64,000 nt of DNA from DASTEQ01 sp040905185. Its GTDB lineage: Bacteria > Chloroflexota > Limnocylindria > QHBO01. Position 1 is the first letter of the stretch; each line of letters opens with the position of its first letter. The notes under the pieces are model-generated. The model was not told the DNA's origin, did not search any database, and was given only the letters and a program-made list of their open reading frames with translations. The position numbers and the translations under genes are program-made. The stretch spans positions 310,001 to 374,000 of the forward strand of contig JBBDRZ010000007.1 in NCBI GenBank assembly GCA_040905185.1, read 5' to 3'. Of the stretch, positions 16,840-25,190 are shown in pieces.

Positions 16840-17436
16840 TCATCCGTGGTCCCGTCGGTGCCCGGATGCCTCATGGGGTTCACGGGGCTCACAGGGCTCA
16901 CGGGGTCGGGCAGCCGGATCTGCCGCCACGAGGCCAATCGCCACCAGCGTCGCGGCGATGCCGGCGAGCTCGGACAGCGCCGGACGGTCCCCCGTGACGA
17001 CCCGGCCACCACGCCGGTGATCGGCACCAGGAAGAGGACGGCTCCCAGGAACACCAGGGACACCAGGTCGAGCAAGCAGAACCAGGCGAGGTAGGCCAGG
17101 CCGGTACCGATGACGCCCAGCACCAGGAGGCTGGGCAGCATGGCTAGTGACCAGCGCGCCTTCCCCCAGGGCTCCAGTCCGAACTGGATTGCGGTCGCGG
17201 CCAACAGGTCGATGCCACTGCGCCAACGGCGGCGAGCCTCCTCGAGGTGGCCGCCCGAGCGAGCATCGCCACGCCCAGCACGCCCGTGCCGATCAGCACC
17301 CGCAGGGCCGCCTGCAGCAGGGGCGCGGGGTCGGGAGCGAGCTCTGGATGAGCACGAAGCACAGGCCCCACACGACGGCGACCAGCACGGGGATCGCTCC
17401 GGCAATCCGCGAGGCCCGCTGGTCCACGCTCCGCAT
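16840..17436 (-). pseudogene. EamA-family transporter, decayed by several frameshifts
   Basis: Fragments of one EamA permease lie in order in different minus-strand frames: IAGAIPVLVAVVWGLCFVLI from 17436, APLLQAALRVLIGTGVLGVA from about 17330, GLAYLAWFCLLDLVSLVFLG with LFLVPITGVVAG in a third frame, and ALSELAGIAATLVAIGLVAA ending at 16840. At least three frame changes are needed, so this is a pseudogene rather than a sequencing slip. Its first membrane segments are recognisable as DMT superfamily. It belongs to the decayed island after tRNA-Gln. Confidence 0.7.
16878..16904. repeat. Three tandem 9-bp units
   Basis: GTTCACGGG, GCTCACAGG and GCTCACGGG follow each other at the 3' end of the decayed EamA gene. 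They look like slippage-generated simple repeats. Confidence 0.6.
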
Positions 17437-17657
17437 CCTCCTGTCAACGTCTCGTCGGCGGCCGGCGCAGGCATGGGGAGCGCGATGTGGCGAGAGGGTG
17501 GCAACGCGGCTGCGCAGCCACCCGCCCGGTTCGACGGCCGTTGCGCTCACCGTGAACTCTCAGGCGGGCCTCACGAAGCCCTCAGGCCGGTACCGCACGA
17601 TGCCGATAGTGGCGGCGGTCGCCGCGACCGCCACAAGCCATGCTGGAGGTGTTGGTG

Positions 17658-17927
17658 ATGCCCAAGTTACCGTTCGTGCCGCTCTTCGCGACACTGTTCG
17701 TGCTGGGCGAGGTGACGTACGTCCTCTGTCTGGCGGCTGGCGCCATCTGGCCGCAGGCGATCGACATGCGCGGCCTGTTCAGCTCCATCTTCCCCGGTTT
17801 TAGCGGGCTCGATGCCGGGAGCCTGCTGGTCGGCCTGGTGTGGACCGCGCTGTACGCGCTCTACGCTGCGGCCGTCGCGAGCCTGACCTGGAACTTCGTG
17901 ACCGCTCGCCTCGAGCGGAGCCGATGA
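17658..17927 (+). CDS. Small membrane protein, DUF5676-like
   Basis: An 89-aa protein beginning MPKLPFVPLFATLFVLGEVT with two membrane segments, separated by a stretch that ends FSSIFPGFSGLDAGSLLVGL, and a C-terminal WNFVTARL. The pattern (first helix, IFPGFS-like turn, second helix, final WN) resembles DUF5676 proteins that accompany copper and heavy-metal islands. I chose ATG 17658 because GGAGGTG stands 7 nt before it; an in-frame ATG at 17640 has no ribosome site. Its stop overlaps the start of the flavoprotein gene by four bases (ATGA), so the two are coupled. Confidence 0.65.
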   Translation: MPKLPFVPLFATLFVLGEVTYVLCLAAGAIWPQAIDMRGLFSSIFPGFSGLDAGSLLVGLVWTALYALYAAAVASLTWNFVTARLERSR

Positions 17928-19144
17928 CCGGTCTGTCCGTCGCGGTCGTGGGCGCCGGGCCAGCGGGCAGCACCGCGGCGCGCCTGCTCGCCGGTCGCGG
18001 CGCCCAGGTCGCCATCTTCGAGGCCGCCCGCCTGCCGCGACCCAAGCTGTGCGGCGGGGGCCTGACCCCCAAGGCCCAGCGGCTCGTGCCGGCGGAGGCC
18101 CTGGCCACCGTCGAGCGCCGGGTGGAGCGCGCCGAGCTGCGTGGCGGACACCTGCCCGCGCTGCGCCTCCATATCCCCGAGGCGCCGATCGCCATGGTCG
18201 ACCGCGCGCGCTTCGACTTGGCGCTGGCCGAGGCAGCGGCTGCGGCCGGCAGCACCATTCTTGACGGCCAGCCGCTCCGCGGACTGGTCGAGACCGACGA
18301 CGGCGTCATCGTCCGTACCGAGCGCGGCGCGGCGCGCTTCGACGCGCTCGTGGCCGCCGACGGCGAGCCGAGCCACGTCGCGCGCTGGCTCAACCTGGGC
18401 GGCGCGGCCCGACGTCGCGCCCTGGCCCTGGAGGTGGATCTGCCGCTGGCCGAGGGGCTGCCGGCCGACACCGCGATCCTCGCCTACGCGGTCCCCGGCG
18501 GCTACGCCTGGTACTTCCCCAAGGCCGACCACGCCAACCTCGGCATCGGCTCCTACCGCGCCGACCGCCAGCGCTCGCTGCGGGACGACCTCGCGCGCTT
18601 CGCCCGCGACCTGGGCCTCGACGCTGGGCAGGCTCACATCCGGGGCCACTGGATCCCGGCCGGGCTGCGCGACGGTGCGCTGGGCACTCGGCGCGTGCTG
18701 CTGGCCGGCGACGCGGCCGCCACCGCCGACCCGTTCTTCGGCGAGGGCATCAGCTACGCGATCCTGTCCGGGGTGGTGGCCGCCCAGGCCATCGACGAGT
18801 GGGCGAGCGGCACGCTTTCCGATCTGCGCTCGTACGACGCCCGCCTGCGCTTGGCCCTCGGACCCGCGCTGCGGGAGCTCGGGTGGTTCGCCAAGCTCGC
18901 CGAGCTGTCGACGCCGCTCAGCCTGGCCGCGGTGCGCTTCAGCGGTGCGGTGCGGAAGGGCGCCATCGACGCCATCGCCGGCCGCCGGGCGCCGTTCGCG
19001 CCCGAGGGTCACTGCGATGTGGCCTGCCTATGCGCCGCCTGCGAGATGCGGCGTGGCGTGGGTCGACCGATGGAGGTCGGGCCGGCGTGCGATTCACTCC
19101 CCACCGCGTGGACGCCCGAGCCCGGCGCGATAGCAGGAGCATGA
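17924..19144 (+). CDS. FAD-dependent oxidoreductase of the geranylgeranyl reductase family
   Basis: A 406-aa flavoprotein. The dinucleotide fold is at the N-terminus (VAVVGAGPAGSTAARLLA, G10-x-G12-x-x-G15), followed by the family motif RPKLCGGGLTPKA. The second FAD motif is RVLLAGDAAATADPFFGEGI near residue 265. Relatives reduce prenyl chains or act as FixC-like quinone reductases; the substrate here is unknown. The C-terminus carries a cysteine cluster (GHCDVACLCAACEMRRG), unusual for this family and possibly a metal site. It is translationally coupled to the DUF5676-like gene and directly followed by the DUF302 gene, which suggests a metal or redox stress unit. Confidence 0.8.
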   Translation: MTGLSVAVVGAGPAGSTAARLLAGRGAQVAIFEAARLPRPKLCGGGLTPKAQRLVPAEALATVERRVERAELRGGHLPALRLHIPEAPIAMVDRARFDLALAEAAAAAGSTILDGQPLRGLVETDDGVIVRTERGAARFDALVAADGEPSHVARWLNLGGAARRRALALEVDLPLAEGLPADTAILAYAVPGGYAWYFPKADHANLGIGSYRADRQRSLRDDLARFARDLGLDAGQAHIRGHWIPAGLRDGALGTRRVLLAGDAAATADPFFGEGISYAILSGVVAAQAIDEWASGTLSDLRSYDARLRLALGPALRELGWFAKLAELSTPLSLAAVRFSGAVRKGAIDAIAGRRAPFAPEGHCDVACLCAACEMRRGVGRPMEVGPACDSLPTAWTPEPGAIAGA

Positions 19145-19145
19145 C

Positions 19146-19565
19146 ATGAGCACGACACTTGGCTACACCTTCGACACCTGGCTCGACGTGCCACTCGAGG
19201 CGGCAAGGGTTCGGGTCGAGGCGGCCCTCAAGGTCGAAGGCTTTGGGATTCTGACCGAGATCGACGTGGCGGCAACGCTCCGCGCCAAGCTGGGGGTGGA
19301 GACGAAGCCGTACCTCATCCTGGGCGCCTGCAACCCGGCGCTCGCCTACCAGGCTCTGGAGATCGACCCCTCGACCGGTGCCCTCCTGCCCTGCAATGTC
19401 GTCCTGCGCCAGGCACCCGGCGGGGATCAGACGCTGATCGAGTTTCTCGAGCCGCGGACGTTTCTGGCGATCGCCGGCGCTGCTGGCCTGGCAGCGGTGG
19501 CCGGCGAGGCAAGCCAGCGGTTGCACCGCGTGGCGGCGGCGCTGGCAGCATCAGCTGAGGCCTGA
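19146..19565 (+). CDS. DUF302 family protein
   Basis: A 139-aa protein starting MSTTLGYTFDTWLDVPLEAA. The pattern of an N-terminal strand, a helix, EGFGILTEIDVAATLRAKLG, YLILGACNPALAYQAL, LLPCNVVLRQ and a late helix is diagnostic for DUF302, a small fold found with thiol-redox and metal-stress genes. It begins one base after the flavoprotein stop, so it belongs to the same transcript. The biochemical function of the family is not established. Confidence 0.9.
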   Translation: MSTTLGYTFDTWLDVPLEAARVRVEAALKVEGFGILTEIDVAATLRAKLGVETKPYLILGACNPALAYQALEIDPSTGALLPCNVVLRQAPGGDQTLIEFLEPRTFLAIAGAAGLAAVAGEASQRLHRVAAALAASAEA

Positions 19566-19796
19566 ACCCGCGCGCTCCAGCGCGACCGGGCGCGTGGCCC
19601 GGCCGGCGCGTCCGCACGGGATCTGTCAGCCGCGGGATGAGGGCTCGGCCGGCAGGGTCCGCCTCCCTGCCACTCGATCGGGCTCAGCCCGCCGCGGGCC
19701 GGGGTGGTGAGGGTGGTGGTGGTCATCTGGATCTCCTTGTCGAGCCTCCGGTTGAGCTTGCGTCGACCTACCGAGCGCCGAACACGCCAAAGCAGG
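19566..19796. other. Gap in the island with no supported gene
   Basis: The stretch holds no convincing reading frame on the plus strand. On the minus strand a short frame starts at 19729 after a strong ribosome site (AAGGAGAT) with MTTTTLTTPARGGLSP, but it runs into the DUF302 gene and shows no family features. It may be the relic of a gene start lost in the decay of the island. Confidence 0.4.
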
Positions 19797-19996
19797 AGGG
19801 CACCAGCGCATCGCGCGCATCGTCGGCGGCGGGCTGCTCGCGATCGCCGGCATCGGCCCTGGGCTTCACTTCGGGCGGCTTCGCCACCTGGGCATGGTTC
19901 GGCGCGGCGCTGCTCGGCCTCGACTTCGTGGCGACCGGCATCCGCGGCTACTGCCCGCTCTACGCGCGCCTGGGCATCGGGAGCGAACGGCCGTGA
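19797..19996 (+). pseudogene. DUF2892 (YgaP-like transmembrane) protein, frameshifted
   Basis: Two plus-strand frames join into one DUF2892 protein. HQRIARIVGGGLLAIAGIG is read from about 19802, then the frame changes near 19862-19875 and continues GFATWAWFGAALLGLDFVAT, then GIRGYCPLYARLGI to the stop at 19996. The second half has the family's GYCPLY ending. No ribosome site precedes the first part. DUF2892, DUF302, DUF5676 and cupredoxin genes together are the usual cargo of metal-resistance islands. Confidence 0.65.
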
Positions 19997-20136
19997 ACAC
20001 GAACATGGAGATGCGCTCGCCGTTCGGCGGCGAGCGGCAGTCCGGGCCGGCGCGGCCGCGCTGGTTGCTGCCGGGGCTCGCCGCCGAGGAAGGCACCCAG
20101 GCCGAGTCCACGGAAGATCAGGAGGAGTCCGCATGA
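19993..20136 (+). CDS. Possible 47-aa coupled small protein
   Basis: A GTG at 19993 overlaps the stop of the DUF2892 remnant (GTGA), and the frame ends in a TGA that overlaps the ATG of the VOC gene (ATGA, 20133-20136). The peptide includes RPRWLLPGLAAEEGTQ and an acidic tail. Overlaps at both ends suggest translation, but no family is recognised and it may only be a coupling frame. Confidence 0.3.
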   Translation: MNTNMEMRSPFGGERQSGPARPRWLLPGLAAEEGTQAESTEDQEESA

Positions 20137-20537
20137 CGGCACGATTCGACTTCATCGGCCTGGTCGTGGACGACATGGCCCGCTCGCTGGCCTTCTATCG
20201 CCGCCTCGGATTGGACATCCCGGCCGATGCCGACGAGGAGGATCACGTCGAGGCGACACTGCCCGGTGGGCTGCGGATGGCATGGGACACGGTCGAGACC
20301 ATCAAATCGTTCGATCCGACCTGGACGCCGCCGACCGGCGGCGGACATCGCATCGGTCTGGCGTTTCTGTGTGCCGATCCGGCCGAGGTGGACCGGGTAT
20401 ATGCCGATCTGGTGAGCGCTGGGTACGAGGGGCACCTCGAGCCCTGGGACGCGTTCTGGGGCCAGCGTTACGCGACCGTCCGCGACCCGGACGGGAACGG
20501 CGTGGACCTCTTCGCGCGGCTGCCTGCGCCCGACTGA
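20133..20537 (+). CDS. VOC (glyoxalase/bleomycin resistance) family protein
   Basis: A 134-aa protein with two betaalphabetabetabeta modules: FDFIGLVVDDMARSLAFYRR at the N-terminus and YATVRDPDGNGVDLFARLP at the C-terminus. The DPDGN turn and the closing strand are typical of VOC enzymes. A strong ribosome site (AGGAGG) precedes the ATG. The usual metal ligands are only partly evident (the C-terminal Glu position is Asp in VDLF), so a binding rather than catalytic role is possible. It is the last intact gene of the island side; the alcohol dehydrogenase gene converges on it. Confidence 0.85.
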   Translation: MTARFDFIGLVVDDMARSLAFYRRLGLDIPADADEEDHVEATLPGGLRMAWDTVETIKSFDPTWTPPTGGGHRIGLAFLCADPAEVDRVYADLVSAGYEGHLEPWDAFWGQRYATVRDPDGNGVDLFARLPAPD

Positions 20538-20561
20538 GTCACCACAAGCTATGTTGGTGTC

Positions 20562-21611
20562 CTAGTCCCCATCGGGCACCAGGACGGCGGCCGCGGCGCC
20601 GATCCGACCCGCGGCCAGGTCAGCCAACGCGGCGTTGGCATCGGTCAGGGGGTAACGCCGAACCGCGGTGCGGATCGGGATGGCGGCGGCCAGCTCCAGG
20701 AACTCCACCGCATCGCGGTGGGTGACGTTGGCCACGCTGCGCAGGCCGCGCTCCTCCCACAGGAGCCGGTACGGGAAGGCGGGAACCTGGTCGAGATGGA
20801 TGGCGTTGATGACCACCGTTCCTCCGGGTGCCAGATCATGGAGCGCGAAGACGACCACCGAGCCGACCGGGGCAAACGTGATGGCCGCGTCCAGCGGCTG
20901 GGCCGGTGGCTCCGCGTAGCCCCCGGTGCTCGCCGCGCCCAGCTCCACCGCGCGCTCCCGCTCTTCCGCCGAGCGGCTCGCGACATGGACCACGCAGCCC
21001 AGGTGTATGGCCTCCTGGATGGCCAGCGAGGCGGAGGCGCCAAAACCGTACAGGCCCAGCCGAAACGGCTCGGACCGAGGTGCGGCCGCGGCCGAGGCAT
21101 CCTCCGCCAGGGCTGGCACGCCCGCCAGCCGCAGCGCGCGATGGCCGATCACGCCACCACACAGCAGCGGGGCGGCATCCGCATCGGCAAAGGCTTCCGG
21201 AAGGCGGACAGCGACGTCCGCCTTGACCGTCATCTCGTCCGCGTAGCCCCCGTCCCGATCCCACCCGGTGAAGGTGGCCTGAAGGCACAGGTTCTCGCGC
21301 CCGGATCGACAGTAGTCGCAGTTGCCGCATGTCCCGGCCAGCGAGGTGACGCCCGCGCGCTCGCCGAGTTCCCAGCCGGTGACCCGGTCACCGATGGCCG
21401 TCAGCCACCCAACCACCTGGTGCCCCGGTACGATGGGCAGTCGGCGGGCCTCCAGGTCGCCCTCGACCAGCTGGAGGTCGGTGCGGCATACGGCCGTGGC
21501 GGCTACGCGCAGGCGCAGCTCACCCGGACCCGGCTCCGGCGTGGCGCGTTCGGCCGCGATCAGAGGACCGCTGGCGGCGCGCGCCGGCTGGCGCAGCTCC
21601 ATGACCCGCAT
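20562..21611 (-). CDS. Zinc-binding alcohol dehydrogenase family protein
   Basis: A 349-aa medium-chain dehydrogenase. The catalytic zinc ligands are C in AVCRTDLQL and H in IVPGHQVVGWL. The structural zinc is bound by the four-Cys lobe CGNCDYCRSGRENLC. The NAD(P) fold appears as LGLYGFGASASLAIQ, a variant of GxGxxG. C-terminal segments resemble AdhA-type alcohol dehydrogenases of actinobacteria, which oxidise primary alcohols or reduce aldehydes. It lies 22 nt after the flavoprotein gene and is probably cotranscribed with it. Confidence 0.88.
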   Translation of the reverse strand: MRVMELRQPARAASGPLIAAERATPEPGPGELRLRVAATAVCRTDLQLVEGDLEARRLPIVPGHQVVGWLTAIGDRVTGWELGERAGVTSLAGTCGNCDYCRSGRENLCLQATFTGWDRDGGYADEMTVKADVAVRLPEAFADADAAPLLCGGVIGHRALRLAGVPALAEDASAAAAPRSEPFRLGLYGFGASASLAIQEAIHLGCVVHVASRSAEERERAVELGAASTGGYAEPPAQPLDAAITFAPVGSVVVFALHDLAPGGTVVINAIHLDQVPAFPYRLLWEERGLRSVANVTHRDAVEFLELAAAIPIRTAVRRYPLTDANAALADLAAGRIGAAAAVLVPDGD

Positions 21612-21633
21612 GGCTAGCCGACGAGCTCGTGAT

Positions 21634-22995
21634 TCATGCCGGGTCCAGCTCCCGCGCTGCCCGGGTGAAGGCCCACCACATGACCCGGGACAGGGTGGGG
21701 AACGCGTTGATCGTGTCGGCGAGGACCACGAGCGGAATCTGGAGCTTGACCGCCAGCACCGCCTGGTGGATCGCCTCTGACGCGCCGGGACCAGCCAGGA
21801 ACACGCCCACCACCGTCTTGCGTGCGCGGTCCACGACGACGATGACGTGGCCCTCGGCCTCGGCGGTATACCCCTTGGCGCTGGTGGCCACGTCGTCTTC
21901 GTGCTCCACCGCGTCGATCCCCGCCACCCGCGCCTCCTCCACCTGGAGCCCGACCGATGCGGTCTCGGGGTCGGTGTAGGTAGCCCGCGGGATGGCCCTG
22001 AAGTCAGGCCGGACGTCGTCGCCGAGGGCCATCCGGACCACGATCTCGCCCTCGTAGTGGGCCAGGTGGGTGTGCAGCTCGGGCCCGGCCGGGTCGCCGG
22101 CGACCCATACCCCGGGAGCGATCTGGAGCCGCTCGTCGGGGCTCAGCCGGCCATCGGAAACGTCCACGCCGACCGTCTCCAACCCCAGGCCGTCAAGCGG
22201 GACGGTTCGTCCGATGGCCAACAGGACAGCCGACCCCTGGACCCGGGTTCCGTCGTCCAGCTCCACCTCGTGGCGGCCGTTGGTGCCGGCTCCGGGATGC
22301 ACGCGCACCGCCTGCACCCCCACCCGGACGGTCACCCCCTCCCGCTCCAGGGTGCGCTGGAGGAGGGCCGAATTGCGCGGGTGATCGCGGGCCAGGATTC
22401 GCGGGTTTGACTCGACCATCGTCACCGGTACGCCGTAGCGGGCGTAGACCTGGGCCAGCTCCACGCCGGTCGGGCCGCCGCCCAGGATCAGCAGGCTCTC
22501 GGGCAGCTCGCGGGCCGAGGTCCCTTCGCGATTGGTCCAGTACGGAATCTGGTCCAATCCCGGCAGGTCGGGGACCCGCGAGTTGGAACCCACCGCCACG
22601 ATCACATTGGCGGCCTCCAGCTCGTGCTCGACGGCTTCATGACGGACGACCACGCGCCCCGGCCCATCCAGTCGGGCGCTGCCGCGCACGACGACCGCGC
22701 CCACGTCCTCGAGGCGCTGCACTTGCCCGCTGTCATCCGGGTACGCGATTCCCTCGCGGTTGATGTTCCAGTCCCGCCGAGCTGAGGCCTTCGACCACGG
22801 GTAGTCCCCGCCCCCCGCGTGCACTGCGGCGGAGTGGAGGAGGGACTTGGACGGAATGCAGGCCCAGAACGAGCAGGAGCCGCCCACCAGGTCGCGGTCG
22901 ACGATCGCGACGCTCGCCCCACGCTGACGTGCCAGGTTGGCGGCAGCCTCGCCGGCCGCCCCGGCCCCGATCACGACGAAATCGAACCGATCCAT
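21634..22995 (-). CDS. FAD/NAD(P)-binding disulfide oxidoreductase (dihydrolipoamide/mercuric reductase-like)
   Basis: A 453-aa class I flavoprotein disulfide reductase-like enzyme. FAD fold VVIGAGAAGEAAANLA (residues 7-22), redox pair C41 and C46 in GGSCSFWACIPSK, NAD(P) fold LLILGGGPTGVELAQVYARY, and second FAD motif GVWVAGDPAG. Two departures from true lipoamide dehydrogenases stand out. The redox motif has Phe-Trp between the cysteines, and the C-terminal segment reads INAFPTLSRVMWWAF, lacking the catalytic His-Glu pair that normally follows HAHP. It may act on another substrate or through another base. Confidence 0.88.
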   Translation of the reverse strand: MDRFDFVVIGAGAAGEAAANLARQRGASVAIVDRDLVGGSCSFWACIPSKSLLHSAAVHAGGGDYPWSKASARRDWNINREGIAYPDDSGQVQRLEDVGAVVVRGSARLDGPGRVVVRHEAVEHELEAANVIVAVGSNSRVPDLPGLDQIPYWTNREGTSARELPESLLILGGGPTGVELAQVYARYGVPVTMVESNPRILARDHPRNSALLQRTLEREGVTVRVGVQAVRVHPGAGTNGRHEVELDDGTRVQGSAVLLAIGRTVPLDGLGLETVGVDVSDGRLSPDERLQIAPGVWVAGDPAGPELHTHLAHYEGEIVVRMALGDDVRPDFRAIPRATYTDPETASVGLQVEEARVAGIDAVEHEDDVATSAKGYTAEAEGHVIVVVDRARKTVVGVFLAGPGASEAIHQAVLAVKLQIPLVVLADTINAFPTLSRVMWWAFTRAARELDPA

Positions 22996-23008
22996 GAATC
23001 CTCCCGCT

Positions 23009-24217
23009 TCAGCTGAGCGCTCGCTCCTCGCCCCCGATCCAGATTCTGGCCGGTGTCACCCCGCCCAACCGGAGGGCGAAGGCGCCCTCGTGCTCGGCAT
23101 CCCAGGCCACCAGGTCAGCCGTCATGCCCTCCCGCAGGACACCGATCTCGTGTGACATACCGATGGCGGCGGCCCCGCCCGCGGTGGCCGCCGCGATTGC
23201 CTCGCCCACGCTCATGCCGAGCAGGGTCGCTCCCAGGCCGATCACCAGCGGCATGGAGGGGTTGGCGTACGTCCCGGCGTTGGCATCGGTGGCCAGCGCC
23301 ACGCTGGCACCGGCGTCCAGCAGGGCGCGTGCCGGGGGGAGCCGGTCGCGCATGGCCACCGCCGGCCCGGGGAGAAGGGTGGCGACCGTCGCCGACGCCG
23401 CGAGGGCGCGCACGCCCGCGGCGTCGAGCTGCTCCAGATGGTCCACCGACGTCGCGCCCAGCCGGACTCCCAGCTCCGCGGCGCCGGTCCGGGCCAGTTG
23501 ATCGGCGTGCAGCTTCAACCCCATTCCGTGGCCGCGGGCAGCGGTCAGGATCGCCTCCGCCTGGGCCGGCGTGAAGAATCCGCGGTCGCAGAACACGTCG
23601 CAGAATTCGGCCTCGTCCGCCACGGCGGGCAGCATGTCCTCGATGACCGTGGCGACATATGCCTCAGTCGATGTGGCCTCCGGCGGAACGGCGTGGGCGC
23701 CAAGGAAGGTGCGGACCACCCGGATGCCGGCGGCGGCGGCAGCAGCACCGATGAGGCGCAGGGCGCGGAGCTCCTCGACCGTGGTCAGCCCATAGCCCGA
23801 CTTCGCCTCCAACGTGGTGGTGCCGCCGGCCAGGGCAGCGCGAAATCGATCCTCCACCAGCGCCTGGAGCTCGGCGTCGGGGGCCTGCCGGGTTGCGGCG
23901 ACGGTGCGCAGGATGCCGCCGGCGGCGTATGGCTGGCCCTCCAGCCGGGCGGCTGCTTCATCGGCGCGGTCACCGGCGAACACGGGATGGGTGTGCGAAT
24001 CCACCAGGCCGGGGCTGACGAGGGCGGAGCCCAGGTCCTCCCATCGGTCAGCCGCTGGCGCTTCGTCGGGTGACCCGACCCAGCCAATCCGGCCGTCCCG
24101 GATCAACAGCGCCCACGGCGAGAGCGTGCCCGGAGGCTCAGCAGCGTGGGGCTGGGAGACGAGCAGCCGGCCCGTGCCCGACAGGAGCAGCTGTCCGGGT
24201 GGCATGCCGCGAACCAT
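23009..24217 (-). CDS. hutI: Imidazolonepropionase
   Basis: A 402-aa amidohydrolase that opens imidazolone-5-propionate to N-formimino-glutamate in histidine degradation. Diagnostic motifs: metal ligands VDSHTHPVFAGDR, EAKSGYGL, the FLGAHAVP segment, LHADQL, and LATDANAGTYANPSMPLVI near the C-terminus. The length is normal. No hutH, hutU or hutG lies within the window, so the rest of the pathway must be elsewhere if it is complete. It is followed 13 nt downstream by the disulfide-reductase-like gene. Confidence 0.93.
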   Translation of the reverse strand: MVRGMPPGQLLLSGTGRLLVSQPHAAEPPGTLSPWALLIRDGRIGWVGSPDEAPAADRWEDLGSALVSPGLVDSHTHPVFAGDRADEAAARLEGQPYAAGGILRTVAATRQAPDAELQALVEDRFRAALAGGTTTLEAKSGYGLTTVEELRALRLIGAAAAAAGIRVVRTFLGAHAVPPEATSTEAYVATVIEDMLPAVADEAEFCDVFCDRGFFTPAQAEAILTAARGHGMGLKLHADQLARTGAAELGVRLGATSVDHLEQLDAAGVRALAASATVATLLPGPAVAMRDRLPPARALLDAGASVALATDANAGTYANPSMPLVIGLGATLLGMSVGEAIAAATAGGAAAIGMSHEIGVLREGMTADLVAWDAEHEGAFALRLGGVTPARIWIGGEERALS

Positions 24218-24226
24218 AGCCGACCC

Positions 24227-25168
24227 CTACGGACCCTCCGCCGCCTCGGCCACGGCGGCCTGCCCGCTGCGCGGCGCGCGGACCGTGGCCAGCACCACGC
24301 CGGCCACCACCAGGCCCACCCCAAGCAGCTGGGTCGTCGACGGCGCTTCGCCCAGGATGAGCATGGCCAACCCGACGGCGGCCACCGGCTGGATGAGGAG
24401 GACGATCGAGGTCAGTGCCGAGGGCAGCCGGGGGAGCGCGACGCTGATGAGCAGGTAGCCCACCACCTGGGCGCTGAGGGCCAGGATCACGAGCCATCCG
24501 TGGGCCGGCAAAGTGGGAAGGAATGTGACCTGGCCGAGGACCACGCCGGCCAGAGCGGATCCCGCCGCGGCAGAGGCGGTGGCGTCGAACAGCGGGCCGG
24601 CGGGACGCCGCGGGTCGCGGTTGCCCATGCGCTGGACGAGCAGGAACCCGGCGTAGGCGGCGCCGGTGAACAGGCCCAGGACGACCCCCGCCAACGGGTT
24701 CTCCCCGTAGGCGTCGGAGCCGATGACGCCGGAGATCAGCACCACCCCGACCAGCGCGATGACCAGCGCCCCCACCAGCCGCGCGGTGAGGCGCTCCCCG
24801 AAGAACAGCCATGCGGCGACGGCCACGAAGACGACCTGGGTGTTGCCGAGGACGGTCGCCAGCCCCGCCCCCACCATTGCGATCGCGTAGTGCCAGCTCA
24901 CAAGGTCAGCGGCGAAGAACAGGCCGGCGACGAGCGCCAGACGGCGCTGGCCCGGGCCTCGAGGTCCGAATCGGCGTTGCTCGGCGCGAGCCAGCCACCA
25001 CAGCACCGGCAGCGCGTACAGGCAGCGGAAGACGGCCGCGGTGGCCGGTTCGACGTCGGCCAGCCGCACCAGGACCCCGGTGAACGCGATCGTTAGCCCG
25101 CCCAGCAGCGCGGCGAGCACCGGTCGGGAGCCGAGCAGGTGCAGCGGCGGGGCCAGCTCGTTGCTCAT
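24227..25168 (-). CDS. EamA-family membrane transporter
   Basis: A 313-aa protein with ten predicted membrane helices in two EamA repeats. PATAAVFRCLYALPVLWW lies in the first and ALTSIVLLIQPVAAVGLAML in the second. I chose ATG 25168 (MSNELAPPLHLLG) because a TAGAGT box stands 7 nt upstream, matching the local leaderless pattern. The C-terminus ends in a basic tail (RAPRSGQAAVAEAAEGP). It is followed by hutI 9 nt downstream; the substrate is unknown. Confidence 0.87.
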   Translation of the reverse strand: MSNELAPPLHLLGSRPVLAALLGGLTIAFTGVLVRLADVEPATAAVFRCLYALPVLWWLARAEQRRFGPRGPGQRRLALVAGLFFAADLVSWHYAIAMVGAGLATVLGNTQVVFVAVAAWLFFGERLTARLVGALVIALVGVVLISGVIGSDAYGENPLAGVVLGLFTGAAYAGFLLVQRMGNRDPRRPAGPLFDATASAAAGSALAGVVLGQVTFLPTLPAHGWLVILALSAQVVGYLLISVALPRLPSALTSIVLLIQPVAAVGLAMLILGEAPSTTQLLGVGLVVAGVVLATVRAPRSGQAAVAEAAEGP

Positions 25169-25175
25169 GACGGCT

Positions 25176-25181
25176 ACTCTA
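25176..25181 (-). promoter_or_regulatory. -10 box of the EamA gene at 24227-25168
   Basis: TAGAGT on the minus strand, 7 nt before the ATG. The same bases read TACTCT (25175-25180) on the plus strand, 10 nt before the divergent cyclase-ATPase gene, so the short intergenic gap may carry both promoters. Confidence 0.45.
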
Positions 25182-25190
25182 GGCGCCCCG

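Noticed and set aside
19427..19729. Minus-strand frame starting MTTTTLTTPARGGLSP behind a strong AAGGAGAT site
   Set aside because: It runs through the end of the DUF302 gene, becomes low-complexity Arg/Ala-rich and shows no family features. The start may be a relic, but a gene is not supported.
16098..20560. Search for a second copy of the tRNA-Gln 3' end (attR) that would mark the far end of the integrated element
   Set aside because: No repeat of the tRNA T-arm/acceptor sequence was found by eye downstream; the boundary may be lost or outside the scanned region.
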